Assembly: GCF_041381155.1 (NCBI RefSeq)
Contig: NC_091142.1
Location: forward strand, 32,291,528-32,355,527
From: Argopecten irradians
Lineage: Eukaryota; Mollusca; Bivalvia; Pectinida; Pectinidae
DNA: 64,000 bases
Reading direction: 5' to 3'
Positions within the stretch are counted from its first letter, which is position 1. Every line of letters begins with the position of its first letter. Below are positions 49,701-63,000 of the stretch, in pieces. The position numbers and the translations under genes are program-made. The notes below the pieces were generated by a model. The model had not been told where the DNA came from and did no database searches. It saw nothing but the letters and a program-made list of their open reading frames with translations.

Positions 49701-52700
49701 CGATAACAAATAAGAGGACACGAGTATTTAAATTACCGAGAGGTGCGATAACAAATAAGAGGACACGAGTATTTAAATTACCGAGAGGGGGCGATAACAA
49801 ATAAGAGGACACGAGTATTTAAATTACCGAGAGGTGCGATAACAAATAAGAGGACACGAGTATTTAAATTACCGAGAGGTGCGATAACAAATAAGAGGAC
49901 ACGAGTATTTAAATTACCGAGAGGTGCGATAACAAATAAGAGGACACGAGTATTTAAATTACCGAGAGGTGCGATAACAAATAAGAGGACACGAGTATTT
50001 AAATTACCGAGAGGTGCGATAACAAATAAGAGGACACGAGTATTTAAATTACCGAGAGGTGCGATAACAAATAAGAGGACACGAGTATTTAAATTACCGA
50101 GAGGGGCGATAACAAATAAGAGGACACGAGTATTTAAATTACCGAGAGGTGCGATAACAAATAAGAGGACACGAGTATTTAAATTACCGAGAGGTGCGAT
50201 AACAAATAAGAGGACACGAGTATTTAAATTACCGAGAGGTGCGATAACAAATAAGAGGACACGAGTATTAAATTACCGAGAGGTGCGATAACAAATAAGA
50301 GGACACGAGTATTTAAATTACCGAGAGGTGCGATAACAAATAAGAGAGGACACGAGTATTTAAATTACCGAGAGGGGCGATAACAAATAAGAGGACACGA
50401 GTATTTAAATTACCGAGAGGGGCGATAACAAATAAGAGGACACGAGTATTTAAATTACCGAGAGGTGCGATAACAAATAAGAGGACACGAGTATTTAAAT
50501 TACCGAGAGGTGCGATAACAAATAAGAGGACACGAGTATTTAAATTACCGAGAGGTGCGATAACAAATAAGAGGACACGAGTATTTAAATTACCGAGAGG
50601 TGCGATAACAAATAAGAGGACACGAGTATTTAAATTACCGAGAGGTGCGATAACAAATAAGAGGACACGAGAGCGATCGAGAGTATTTAATTACCGAGAG
50701 GTGCGATAACAAATAAGAGGACACGAGTATTTGAATTACGAGAGGTGCGATAACGACACGAGTATTTAATTACCGAGAGGTGCGATAACAAATAAGAGGA
50801 CACGAGTATTTAAATTACCGAGAGGTGCGATAACAAATAAGAGGACACGAGTATTTAAATTACCGAGAGGTGCGATAACAAATAAGAGGACACGAGTATT
50901 TAAATTACCGAGAGGGGCGATAACAAATAAGAGGACACGAGTATTTAAATTACCGAGAGGTGCGATAACAAATAAGAGGACACGAGTATTTAAATTACCG
51001 AGAGGTGCGATAACAAATAAGATACACGAGTATTTAATTACCGAGAGGTGCGATAACAAATAAGAGGACACGAGTATTTAATTACCGAGAGGGCGAAACA
51101 AATTACCGAGAGGTGCGATAACAAATAAGAGGACACGAGTATTTAAATTACCGAGAGGTGCGATAACAAATAAGAGGACACGAGTATTTAAATTACCGAG
51201 AGGTGCGATAACAAATAAGAGGACACGAGTATTTAAATTACCGAGAGGTGCGATAACAAATAAGAGGACACGAGTATTTAAATTACCGAGAGGGGCGATA
51301 ACAAATAAGAGGACACGAGTATTTAATCCGAGAGGGCGATAACAAATAAGAGGACACGAGTATTTAAATTACCGAGAGGTGCGATAACAAATAAGAGGAC
51401 ACGAGTATTTAAATTACCGAGAGGTGCGATAACAAATAAGAGGACACGAGTATTTAAATTACCGAGAGGTGCGATAACAAATAAGAGACACGAGTATTTA
51501 ATTACCGAGAGGGGATAACAAATAAGAGGACACGAGTATTTAAATTACCGAGAGGTGCGATAACAAATAAGAGGACACGAGTATTTAAATTACCGAGAGG
51601 GGCGATAACAAATAAGAGGACACGAGTATTTAAATTACCGAGAGGGCGATAACAAATAAGAGGACACGAGTATTAAATTACGAGAGGTGCGATAACAAAT
51701 AAGAGGACACGAGTATTTAAATTACCGAGAGGGGGCGATAACAAATAAGAGGACACGAGTATTTAAATTACCGAGAGGTGCGATAACAAATAAGAGGACA
51801 CGAGTATTTAAATTACCGAGAGGGGCGATAACAAATAAGAGGACACGAGCATTTAAATTACCGAGAGGGGCGACAACAAATAAGAGGACACGAGTATTTA
51901 AATTACCGAGAGGGGCGATAACAAATAAGAGGACACGAGTATTTAAATTACCGAGAGGTGCGATAACAAATAAGAGGACACGAGTATTTAAATTACCGAG
52001 AGGGGCGATAACAAATAAGAGGACACGAGTATTTAAATTACCGAGAGGGGCGATAACAAATAAGAGGACACGAGTATTTAAATTACCGAGAAGGGGCGAT
52101 AACAAATAAGAGGACACGAGTTATTATTTCATTTACACGAGTATTTAAATTACCGAGAGGGGCGATAACAAATAAGAGGACACGAGTATTTAAATTACCG
52201 AGAGGGGCGATAACAAATAAGAGGACACGAGTATTTAAATTACCGAGAGGGGCGATAACAAATAAGAGGACACGAGTATTTAAATTACCGAGAGGGGCGA
52301 TAACAAATAAGAGGACACGAGTATTTAAATTACCGAGAGGGGCGATAACAAATAAGAGGACACGAGTATTTAAATTACCGAGAGGTGCGATAACAAATAA
52401 GAGGACACGAGTATTTAAATTACCGAGAGGTGCGATAACAAATAAGAGGACACGAGTATTTAAATTACCGAGAGGGGGCGATAACAAATAAGAGGACACG
52501 AGTATTTAAATTACCGAGAGGGGCGATAACAAATAAGAGGACACGAGTATTTAAATTACCGAGAGGGGCGATAACAAATAAGAGGACACGAGTATTTAAA
52601 TTACCGAGAGGGGCGATAACAAATAAGAGGACACGAGTATTTAAATTACCGAGAGGGGCGATAACAAATAAGAGGACACGGTATTTAAATTACGAGAGGT

Positions 52701-53263
52701 GCGATAACAAATAAGAGGACACGAGTATTTAAATTACCGAGAGGGGCGATAACAAATAAGAGGACACGAGTATTTAAATTACCGAGAGGGGCGATAACAA
52801 ATAAGAGGACACGAGTATTTAAATTACGAGAGAGGGGCGATAACAAATAAGAGGACACGAGTATTTAAATTACCGAGAGTGCGATAACAAATAAGAGGAC
52901 ACGAGTATTAAATTACCGAGAGGGGGAAACAATAGACCGAGTATTAAATGAGAGCGATAACAATAACACGAGTATTTAAATTACCGAGAGGGGCGATAAC
53001 AAATAAGAGGACACGAGTATTTAAATTACCGAGAGGTGCGATAACAAATAAGAGGACACGAGTATTTAAATTACCGAGAGGGGCGATAACAAATAAGAGG
53101 ACAACGAGTATTTAAATTACCGAGAGGAGGCGATAACAAATAAGAGGACACGAGTATTTAAATTACCGAGAGGGGCGATAACAAATAAGAGGACACGAGT
53201 ATTTAAATTACCGAGAGGGGGTGATGACAAATAAGAGGACACGAGTATTTAAATTACCGAGTA
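46757..53263. repeat. 45-bp satellite array (~145 units)
   Basis: The unit is ACCGAGAGGTGCGATAACAA followed by ATAAGAGGACACGAGTATTT and AAATT. Units are highly uniform, with scattered small indels and a disordered patch at 52,900-52,980. A T/G variant (GAGGTGCG versus GAGGGGCG) is mostly T on the left and mostly G after about 51.7 kb. The 45-base period is a multiple of three, so minus-strand frames of repeating LGNLNTRVLLFVIAP appear at 49375-49812, 50766-51071, 51722-52117 and 52083-52499. They end at indels and are not called genes. The array starts about 250 bases upstream of the cysteine-rich peptide's ATG. Confidence 0.97.
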
Positions 53264-55150
53264 GAAAGGTCAAAAACATTTTAATTACCAAAAGGAACTG
53301 TGTGCTTGTCAATAAAAACAATATGTTTAATAGTGTTATACATGAAATTAATGGCAGGTCATTTCATTACGTATGTTTTTTTTTATTTAAAATATAAGCA
53401 AACATGGTCTAATTAAAGCAGAATCGATAATTGTAAAGTGTTGTAAACAAGGATATGATTATGATATCCTCATGCTGTTAGTGTGGTGTTCTAGTAATAA
53501 TAAATACAATTTCTTAAACACACATGGTTCTAAAATTGTATCAATATAATAATGCAAGTGATATGATACGTTGGAAAAATGGTTAGTTAAGTTTGAAGAA
53601 ATGATAATGTTTTGCGTAAACGTTGGAAATCCGTTTTTGTAAGCTCTAGTATCAGTGATATGTTTTTGGTATGGAATATTACGTCATTAGTTAGGTATTA
53701 ACTTGTACATTGTTATGGAGATATGAAACAAGTAAAAACGGCTCCTAATTTCTGTGTTATAACTCCGTTATATAAAAATAGATTCGAGTGAATCCTTAAT
53801 AAAGTCACGTGAAATTAAAAAAAAAAGTGAGGTACTATTTTTTCTGTGAAATCATTGCGCCGTTTTTTTATCAAAATAGAGACAGTGTTATAAACGGTGA
53901 CGCCATTGTTTTCGTTATGAGACAATAACATGTTTTTTAAGCCTATGAAAATGTTCGTTACAAACAACATTGAATTATATTTCACTAACAGTATTCCGTT
54001 ATGCTTCCAAACACATAACGTCACAATATATATATATATATCCGGAAGAGCAGGTAACTCTGTGATATACAAATACAGAAGGTATGAAATTAGAAACAGG
54101 TGCTCAGGTAGATTAATTGTTTCCATGCTGACACCTGTCATGTAATTGTAGACCAGATACAGGTAATGCTGTGCTCTTGGTAGTAGGTCATATGCGGTAA
54201 CAAGGTGGCTGACCGGCATATTGCAATTGGATATTAACAGTAAACTATGACCTTTTGTTATTAGGAAGTTTTCAAGAAAATACATGCTAAATCTGAAATA
54301 TCAACCACGACAAACGCAGTTATGTGACATTATTGTGTTTAAGTAAGTTAATTCGTCATATTGCTTTCATCAATACGCTTACATTGTAAGTTACTTTACT
54401 TCAAATCTATTAATGAGTATACACATATATATACATGTCTATAACTTGAATTTACTTTATGTTCTTTTCATTTAAATGTGTTGTTTTCACTAGCTCATTC
54501 TGAATTTTTAAGTAAGCCCAGTTTTACATCTCGGCTTTTCAATGCAATAAAGTTTAACATTGCGAACTCAACTGTAGTCTACTCTACACATGAGTTAGGA
54601 ATTTATAAAGTAAATCATACTATTGACCTGAAGAGTAGACTAGGTTTATTTTACAATAGGTAAAGGTAATACAAGTGTGCATATTATAATTAAAATACCA
54701 GTCTTAACATTGTATTGTTATCCCATTTATGGACAAAACTTCTTTGGTATTTTCTTCTTGACACTTTTCCCACATTTGTCAAAGTTATATGTACCATAAC
54801 AGGGCGAAATTGAGGAGAAGTTGTGTTTTCCTGTAGTAATATATAGAGAATCATTATTGATGTATTTGATGAATTGAGTGGAAATCAATTCTATAGACAG
54901 ATAAACATGTATGTTGACCTATAAACATAAGTTACAACACATAATTTGTTTAAGTGAAAACACATATGAAGAAGGCACTTTGCAATTACTAATTTGAATT
55001 AAACATATTGTTAATGTATCAAAATATGCAATGGGATTGGGCACAAGTTATCCAAATTATATAAAGCCCTTTCCCAACAGAGGTTTACATATAAATTAAA
55101 CATTAAACGAGATGCTATTTTATCTACATATATAAAATTTAATATACATC
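53264..55150. other. AT-rich stretch, no supported gene
   Basis: The minus-strand frame 53815-54285 (156 codons) is the longest here. It has no domain I recognise, overlaps an open frame on the other strand and ends in poly-Phe from a T run, so I leave it uncalled. Confidence 0.45.
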
Positions 55151-55170
55151 AGAGAGAGAGAGAGAGAGAG
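55151..55170. repeat. (AG)n microsatellite
   Basis: A run of ten perfect AG dinucleotides, about 100 bases from the LINE fragment. Confidence 0.95.
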
Positions 55171-55267
55171 TACTTAGTTTATGTACGCACTTTTATACAT
55201 ATCGATAAAGGTAAATACTAATCTTTTTTTCTTTTTTCTTTTCGGATGTTGACAAGAGAAGTACACA

Positions 55268-55738
55268 CTAAACACTTCCAAATGCATCCGAGAAGATACT
55301 GGTATAAAATAGAAGAGCTTCCGTTTTCAGGGGATTAAATTTAACCATCCATTTGTCTGCCCAATTTTGAATTTTAACAAGATCATTATTTATTTTAGTT
55401 TCGATTGCTAGAAGTGAAGGTCCAGAACATAATAAAAAAGTATCATCAGCAAACAATTTGGAAAGACTCTCAAGGTTATCAGTGATGTCATTTATATAGA
55501 GAATAAAAAGTAGGGGTCCTAATACTGACCCTTGCGGAACGCCAGCATTTGTAGTTTTAACGGAAGATCTACTATTTCCTACAAAAACTTGTTTTCTACG
55601 ATTACTAACATAATCTTTTAACCAATTTTAAAGTTTCCCGCCTATTCCATAATTTGCCAGTTTCACACCCAATCCCTTGTGTCACACACGATCAAACGCT
55701 TTAGAAATGTCACAAAATACTAGGCACGTTGACTCCAT
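55268..55738 (-). pseudogene. LINE reverse transcriptase fragment (palm motifs A-C)
   Basis: On the minus strand the frame reads CLVFCDISKAFDRV, a stop where Trp is expected, then KLANYGIGGKL with a second stop, NWLKDYVSNRRKQVFVGN, AGVPQGSVLGPLLFILYIND and LFADDTFLL, then KWMVKFNPLKTEALLF. These are RT motifs A (D-x-SKAFD), B (PQGSVLGP) and C (FADD) of a Jockey/CR1-type LINE. Both ends are cut off, and two premature stops (TGA at 55684-55682, TAA at 55630-55628) make it a dead fragment. Confidence 0.85.
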
Positions 55739-55920
55739 TTTTTCAAGATTACTGATAACACTGTAAAAATGTGGAATGAAATTGTGGACCACAACTTGAC
55801 TTGAAAATTTTTGGTGCGGAATAACATATTAAAAGTTCTATTCGTCAATGTGAAAATTAAATGAATGTAACTATAAAACGTTTTACATCCATATGTTTCG
55901 CTTTCCGTGATTAAGGAATT

Positions 55921-56302
55921 TAGACCATGGGCTAGTCTGGTCACACAGGCACTGATGGCCGGCATCTCGAATTTCAGTAGAAAATGGGAAAAAAAAGTTC
56001 ATTAACATTTATCAACCAAATTTGACAAATGAGATATCAAAATGACCACAATAGAATAACAAATACATTACAAGGCCAACTTATCCAACACACGTACAGA
56101 TGTGTACGCAGTGAATAAAAAATAAGACTTTCATTTAAGGCCAGCCATCTTGATGACGTCATAAACGGAAGTTCATCCAAACGTATGCAATGTTAACATT
56201 TTGGGTTGTGATCAGGGGATCATAATATAAGGGTTCAGAAAAAATAGTTCGGAGATTTGGGTTGGGGATGGGTGCATGTGAGACCCCCTAGCCCATGGTC
56301 TA
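55921..56302. mobile_element. 382-bp MITE with TAGACCATGGGCTAG ends
   Basis: Perfect 15-base inverted ends TAGACCATGGGCTAG (55921) and CTAGCCCATGGTCTA (ending 56302) enclose non-coding sequence. No target duplication is clear. Confidence 0.65.
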
Positions 56303-57169
56303 CTTCCCATGTACAGTACCTGATATGCCCATAGGTGTTTATTCTTCAAGTATTCAACACGATTTGTTCCGCTGAGTTTTAACCCATACTGATAACATTA
56401 TGTTAGGTAACGTATAATATGGTATGAACGCAACAACTGAGAGTGTATCAACCAGTCATGTTATTGTACGAGTTATCTATCTTCTACTTTTCCCTGCAAT
56501 GCTACACTATAAAAACCCACACTGTACAAGGTGAATTAACATACTTACATTGAAGTCTGGATCACTGACATGACATAAAGACATGATGTGGCTATTGCAA
56601 TTTTAGTCATTTTTAGTTTTGATAAAACAAATTAGCTATCCAAACTATTTACTATATTTATTGAGCAATCTTCAATTTTATCTGAAATACACATATTTCC
56701 TTTGGATATTGGCTCAAAGTATAAAGAATTTAACCTTCAATGTCAACTATCCGACAATGAATTAGTTGAAAGACATTTGCAAGCGTTTCCTGCTTTCTTT
56801 TTTGATACGACATTATCATATAGCCAAGTATGAGGTGCTGGCATGTTACTGTGACAATAGTATAGATTTGTGTATCTAATTGGCTCAAACTCACTATTCA
56901 AATATGAAGTTAATGAAATGGTACGAATAAAGACCAAGAAGTGACGTCAAAAACTTCGGTGTTTGTTAATTCATTTTTTTTCTATATTAAACAGGGCATT
57001 ATGGAAAGGATCTGTTCTATAGAATATATATCAACACATTTTTTCAAGTTATAGTGAATCAAAATGGTTGATTTTTTAATATCAAGTTCAACAGACAAAT
57101 TGTATTTTATTAACTTGTACTATATATATATATACATGTATATATACATAGAAAGAAAACACAACTATA
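56303..57169. other. AT-rich stretch, no gene seen
   Basis: No supported coding, RNA or mobile feature. The minus frame at 56743-56937 has no motif. Confidence 0.5.
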
Positions 57170-57368
57170 AAACAGTTTTTTCCGCCCTAGCGCTTTCCCC
57201 GCTCATGCCGGTCTTCAGGGGTTTGAATTCTTTTATTTGTAAAACATGACGTCATAGTACTTTCACCGCGTTTTGGTGTTCGGTTTATTTTATGTAGTTT
57301 CTGTAAAATATGAGGAGACAGCCGATTAAGTTTACTGTGGTCTTTATTCTGTCCCAGAGAGAAGTGAT
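57170..57368 (-). mobile_element. Probable 3' tail of a Penelope-like element
   Basis: On the minus strand a 68-base block (57368-57301) continues through AAACTACATAAAATAAACCG to CCCCTGAAGACCGGCATGAG and CGGGGAAAGCGCTAGGGCGG, then AAAAAACTGTTTTATAG. A CTGAAGA...GGAAAGCGCTAG string of this kind is, to my knowledge, common in retroelement tails of marine invertebrates. Assignment to the Penelope-like element further right is inferred from strand and order. The same 68 bases recur at 59500-59567. Confidence 0.4.
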
Positions 57369-58162
57369 AATACAAAATATAAATCATTACAGAACATCAT
57401 AGTTATAGATTAAGATGGACATGGACAATTGACTTAATAGAGATTAATTGTCAGTTACAAATAATGGACAAGGACATGATAAGGATTATTTGAACATTTA
57501 CAATTGTAGAATTAAAATAAATGAATGAGCTGTATTTACATTGAAATTAATCCAACATAAGTTAAGATCTTGTTAAATTTGAGACTTTACAATAATTCAA
57601 AGGTCAAGGCTTTAGCTTTGAACAAAGGGGAATAATCAATATATTTAAATGGGGGGAAATTAGATGTGGTAGAGTTCACTTGCAGTGAGAGGTATTGTTA
57701 ATGCCTCAGTCTTCAGCAAAATAACAAAATGAGAATTGTAAATATCTTGAATTACACAAAACATAATAATTGTCTTGTGATAAAATAGTTAATTTTAACT
57801 CATTAACAGAATAAATGTTTATAGTGAATGTTTCTTTAATTTGAAATAATTGACTTTTGAATGTGCTTACTTCTGATTAACAAAATGTTTCAAGCTCATA
57901 AAGTATTCGAAAAATAGGATTTTAGATTCACAAAAGACAATTTCCAAAGATAATGTTATATGTACACAAACAAAAGCATAAGTATTATAATATTCAAAAC
58001 CTGACACTAAGACAGTACCTCAGTTTCAGATTATAAAATATGTATTCACATAAAATAAGTGTGGCAAGAAATATAATAACATTCTGAACCCAAGTATTTA
58101 TATATGCAGCTTATTAACAATGCAATGGTTATTTCAGATATCAGAATCTGCATGTGTAAAAG

Positions 58163-58865
58163 CAACTTCGCTAGCCAAGGGTATAAGCCGATACTCTGCT
58201 TTTACCCTTGGCATATCTGACTTCAGAACGGGTAGTCCCGCACTGCGCCACCTGCTGGATCACCGCAGTTGCGCCCCTTCCATTTACGTAATAAGCAACC
58301 AATTAAAAAACTCGTATCATTGTTGTATGGGTGAAAAAATGGCAGCGCCCTATGAAACACGCGTGTTGTTTGCGACAGATTGAAAATACCAAAGATGAAC
58401 ATGTGTGTGAGTCATTTGTTTATTAGTGAGTTCGGACACCAGTTTTTGCGTTTCATGCAGAAGTTCTGCAGTGTCCAATTTTGTAACGAGATCGTAGTAT
58501 ATCTTTTAATTGTTTAATTTGTGAAACATAAACCACGCACGTACTTTCCAATCTGTTTGGAGAGCAACGTCTCCAAGACGTTCATTTAGCTGGTATAAAA
58601 CATCTAATTGATTAAATAGATAGTAATTTAATTTCGCTAGGAGTTGATGTTGACAGATATGCCTGATGCCTCATTATACAAATGTAGGTCACTATACTAC
58701 CGCTTCAGTTAGTTTTGTTGACAAATCAAAGCTGCGTTTTCATTGGTCGCCTGAACCTAGCCGCATCCAATCAGAATTTGAAAGCAAAAACACCTGTTCT
58801 GAAGTGAGATATGCCAAGGGTAGTAGGAAGAGAATCGGACTTAATACCCTTGGCTAGCGAAGTTG
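58163..58865. mobile_element. 703-bp MITE with perfect 9-bp target duplication
   Basis: The inverted ends begin CAACTTCGCTAGCCAAGGGT on both sides, with a second inverted block (CCCTTGGCATATCT...ACTTCAG) further in. GTGTAAAAG is repeated exactly at 58154-58162 and 58866-58874. The 9-bp duplication suggests MULE-type transposition, although the ends differ from the CATCCTCG family. Frames at 58120-58383 and 58666-58857 lie mainly inside and are not genes. Confidence 0.9.
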
Positions 58866-59499
58866 GTGTAAAAGGTGAATGGGCGAAAAGCAGTATTCAA
58901 ATATAATAAGCGTTGATTTGAATAAATCATAGGTTCAGAAGGTTATAATCAATTACGCATAAAACAAACAGGTACCTGAACAAGGAAATACATGTCGAAC
59001 AAGGACAGAATATCTGTAGTTGTGAATAAAGGATATTTTGAAACCTCTTGCCATGTTTACAGTTGCTGATGCAGCATTTAACCAAAGGGCGATAACTCTG
59101 AACAGCTATACTTTTAGAGTAGGTAGCACACTACTAATATTTAATTTTATGCATAATCAATGCCGTGATATACAAATAAATTTTGCAAAGCATTTGATAT
59201 AGTTTTCGCTAAATATTCCTCATTCACAACATGTGCATAAAAACAGATAATACGGAAAAAATCAGTAGACTGGTCGCTTATATACGGTCATTGTAAGTTA
59301 CATTAAAAAATATATATAAAAATCATATCTGAATTCATTCAATGTCAAATATAATGCATTTAACATTTCAAATATATTATTGTATTTTCTTGAGACGTGA
59401 TACAAAATAACTAAAAAGTATTGATGCATATTGGCTAACGTTACAAACTTTATAAAATAATGTACATGTTTTAGATACAATAAAATAGAAAATGCTCAC

Positions 59500-59567
59500 C
59501 TGTAAAATATGAGGAGACAGCCGATTAAGTTTACTGTGGTCTTTATTCTGTCCCAGAGAGAAGTGAT
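59500..59567 (-). repeat. Second copy of the 68-bp block, followed by a splice-donor-like sequence
   Basis: Identical over 68 bases to 57301-57368 and in the same orientation. On the minus strand this copy ends ...TTTTACAG and is followed by GTGAGC, whereas the other copy is followed by AAACTAC. The flanking sequences on both sides differ between copies. Confidence 0.9.
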
Positions 59568-60089
59568 GAATTTGGGCACTAGAGACACTTTAACGTGACT
59601 GTCCGCGAAAAGACGAGAATTTGATTGGATAATAAAAATTAACTCAAAATACAAATATCAATGACAAAACTTTGATTGGTCAAACGTAAGCTGGGGTTTT
59701 ACGCCCAAATATTTCAACTCAACCCGTCACTAATACTGTTACGTCATGCTAATGGCTTTGACCGGGACTAATTGCAAGTGCTCACCTTGTTTTAATTCTC
59801 GGACAACAACAATTGTTCTCGGTGTCAGAACTGACCGGAAGAGTCAATGTGGTTTGAGCTTTTCGGTAAATAGCAGATGTATAATTTTCTGTTAAGGATT
59901 ATGTACTGAAGAAAATATGAAAAGCCTAGCTTAATAAGACTGACCAAACCCAAAAATACTTTTATACTCAAGGTGGTGACATTTCCCATAAGATTAAGAT
60001 ATCAGTTCTCAAGACGACAATTACAAAGAATGTATAAGTTTTGTAGAGGAAACTGTATATATTACAACATATTTAAGGTAAATAAAGGT

Positions 60090-63000
60090 TCATAAGGAAA
60101 ATAAAGAAATGAAATAAAAATGCAAATTTTCCTTATGAAAGTACCATAGTATCATAACATGGTACATAAAGATATGAGAATGGTTCTGGAAGAAACTAAC
60201 AAAAACATGAGGACAAAATAAAAAATAATGTGAAGTTCCTTTGTCCCGTTCTGAATTTAGCACAGGCTTCATAAGTTGAATGAAATACATTTCTTTATTT
60301 TCTCTTTTTAAAAGATCTGAATTAGACATTTGATATACTGGTAAAATAAAAAAAGTTATCATTAGCACACATATGACAATGTTCGTTTACTGCTAAATAT
60401 CTGAGATGATCTGTTTTGGTTTGTTGTCGGTGTAATGTAACTCTCTTTCTCAATTCCATTCCTCTCTGACCAATATAAAAATCTGAGCATTTTCTACAAA
60501 TAAGTGCGTATATGACATTTTTGGATGTACAATTCATATTAGTTTTAATTTTGAAAGGAAAACCATTTTTGAATGTATAATTTTTACACTCTATAATAAT
60601 ATCACATGTTTTGCAATGCTTTTGCATACATTTAGTGACAGAAGTATCTTGAATTTTTGAATCTAATTTTGACGCACATAAAATACATTTAAGGTTTTTA
60701 GGTTGACGCTTGCAATTTATTATTTTCTTGTTAGATAAAATCAATTTCATTCTGTCGCTATTTTTCATGTAATCTTCACAACCTTTTACAATTGGAAAAA
60801 TATTGTAGTTGTTTGGATTAAAAGTACTGACAAAAGGTATTATATTGCTTTTGGATTCCACTTTATTCGATTTCCTTAAATGAATAGGTCCTTCTTTTTT
60901 TGCTCTTTCAACTCCGTAATCTATAACTTCTTGTGGATAATGCTGTTTGCGTAGATAAAAAACTAAGTTATCTAAGCGTTTAGCTAAAATAGTTTTATCA
61001 CTTACGATTGTGATTAGACGGGACGCTAAAATAAAGGGGATATTTAGCTTTACATGCCTTGCTTGATTTGAATAAAAATCAAGATAATTATGCGAATCCG
61101 TCGGCTTACAATACAAGTCAGTAGTGATTTCACCATTTTTAATATGTACAGATATATCCAAAAACGGTAGTTTTACTGTACTAGAAGCCATTGTGTACTG
61201 TATATCGGGATGTAGCTTATTAAGTTCTTGAAATAATGTATTAACATTTTTATATGATTGCCAGATTATAAAACAATCATCCAAAAATCTGATGAAATTC
61301 CTTCTTAAATACTCAGCTTGTTCATTGTCTATTTTCCCGATGTTTCTGTAAAGCATTTCCTCTAGGTAACCAAGAACCAAAGTAGCATACGTAGGGGCAA
61401 CCTTTGTCCCCATCGCTGTACCTTTACATTGCCGATAATATGAATTATCAAAATAAAACACCTTTCTATTCAAAACTATTTTCAAAGCTTCCAAAATAAA
61501 GTTTTTACTTGCTCGATTGTCAATTGAAGCAGTGTGTTTTTCTAGCCAAAAATGACTGCTTTTAAACCAAGTTCGGTAGGAATGTTTGTATATAAACTAA
61601 CCACATCAAACGAAATCAATTTGCTACCTGGTACAACCTTTTTTGGTAACCTTGTTAAAAAGTCAAAATCGTCATTAACAAAACTCGGTACTGTAGGGCA
61701 AAGTGGTTTTAAAATGATTTCTAAAAAATGACTTAACGTGACGCTACCCAATTTGGAACGCTACCTAAAATGAAACACTTTTAAAATATGTGATACAGAA
61801 TTTTCAGTTTACAATCTATACTAACAATAAGAGTTCTGAACAAAAATTAAGGTGCTGACTAATACCTGTGACAATTTTAATATGTCATTTTCTTTCCAGT
61901 TGCTTATTATCTGTATTTAAATATGAAAATAATGAAATTTTGAAAAACTCCGGGAAACGACATCGTGCGACAACCCTAAAAAACACCATATATTTTAAAA
62001 CAAGAAAAATAAATGCTGAATGGAATATTTTTGAAAGACATGTGACTTGAATAAACTAAAAAATGTTTGAACTTTCTTTTAATCAATTCAAACATTTTTT
62101 ATCATGCATGGGCATTTATTAATCAAACTTTATTTAGGAGGTGTTCCATTTTGGGTACTCAAACCTGCTGAAACACAGGGCTGGACCGGGCATGCTTCCA
62201 AGCTCTGTATTTATAAATATATGCACTGCTGATAAGTAAACAAATCATGAAATTAATAATAAAAGCATCTATTTGTGGAATGGTAAGAAAAAATCTGGAT
62301 TCAACCACAAGTAAGAAAATTTTTACAATTATCTTCAAAAAGTGTTCCAATTTGGGTAGCGTCACGTTAGACTTTGTGTAACGCTATTAGATCCACCGAC
62401 TATAGGTCTGAATTTTAAGTTGGACAATGTATAGTAATATACTCAGAGTTTTGTTCTTTTATAGCATTAGCAATTTGACTGCTTTTATGAATCTTCGGTA
62501 AACCATAAAAGTAACTAGTTTTAAATGAAAAATTTGTTAAGTAATCTATTTCCTCTTTAAGAAGTTCACCGCCTTCTCTGTTAACCAAGTTTGCAATTTG
62601 TTTAAAAGTCATCTCATCCTGTTCAGAATTACATTCGTTATAAAATTCGTCGTTGGATAACATTTCCCTAATCTTTTTAGCATAGTAGTCAGTATCCATG
62701 ACAACAACAGCGCCACCCTTATCAACCTCCTTAATAATTATTGTCTTGTCTTGTGCTAAATTTTCTTGTGCTTTTCTTAGTTGATAAGACAAATTACTTT
62801 TTCTATTTTGTACAGGAAGCGGATGTTTCTTTACTCTAGATATAGTTTCTTCTAAAACAATATCGTCACATTTAGGTGGATTATAAGTAGACTTATTTCT
62901 CACAAGTGGTAAATTTTCTGTGGACTGATCGTAATTGTCAGAAAAATATTTTTCTTCTAATCTAAGTTGTCTACAAAATCGCAAAACATCGCATTCTAAT

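Noticed and set aside
49375-52499. Four minus-strand frames of a 15-residue repeat
   Set aside because: Products of the 45-bp satellite. They begin and end at indels in the array and have no gene context.
46757-53263. Regular repeat array resembling CRISPR
   Set aside because: Units are directly tandem without unique spacers, there are no cas genes, and the host is a eukaryote.
53815-54285. 156-codon minus-strand open frame
   Set aside because: No recognisable domain, overlaps an open frame on the other strand, ends in a T-run poly-Phe, and lacks splice or promoter context.
57187-57240. Hammerhead ribozyme in the retroelement tail
   Set aside because: CTGAAGA and GGAAAGC strings recall the hammerhead core, but the conserved CUGAUGA and CGAAAC boxes are not both intact.
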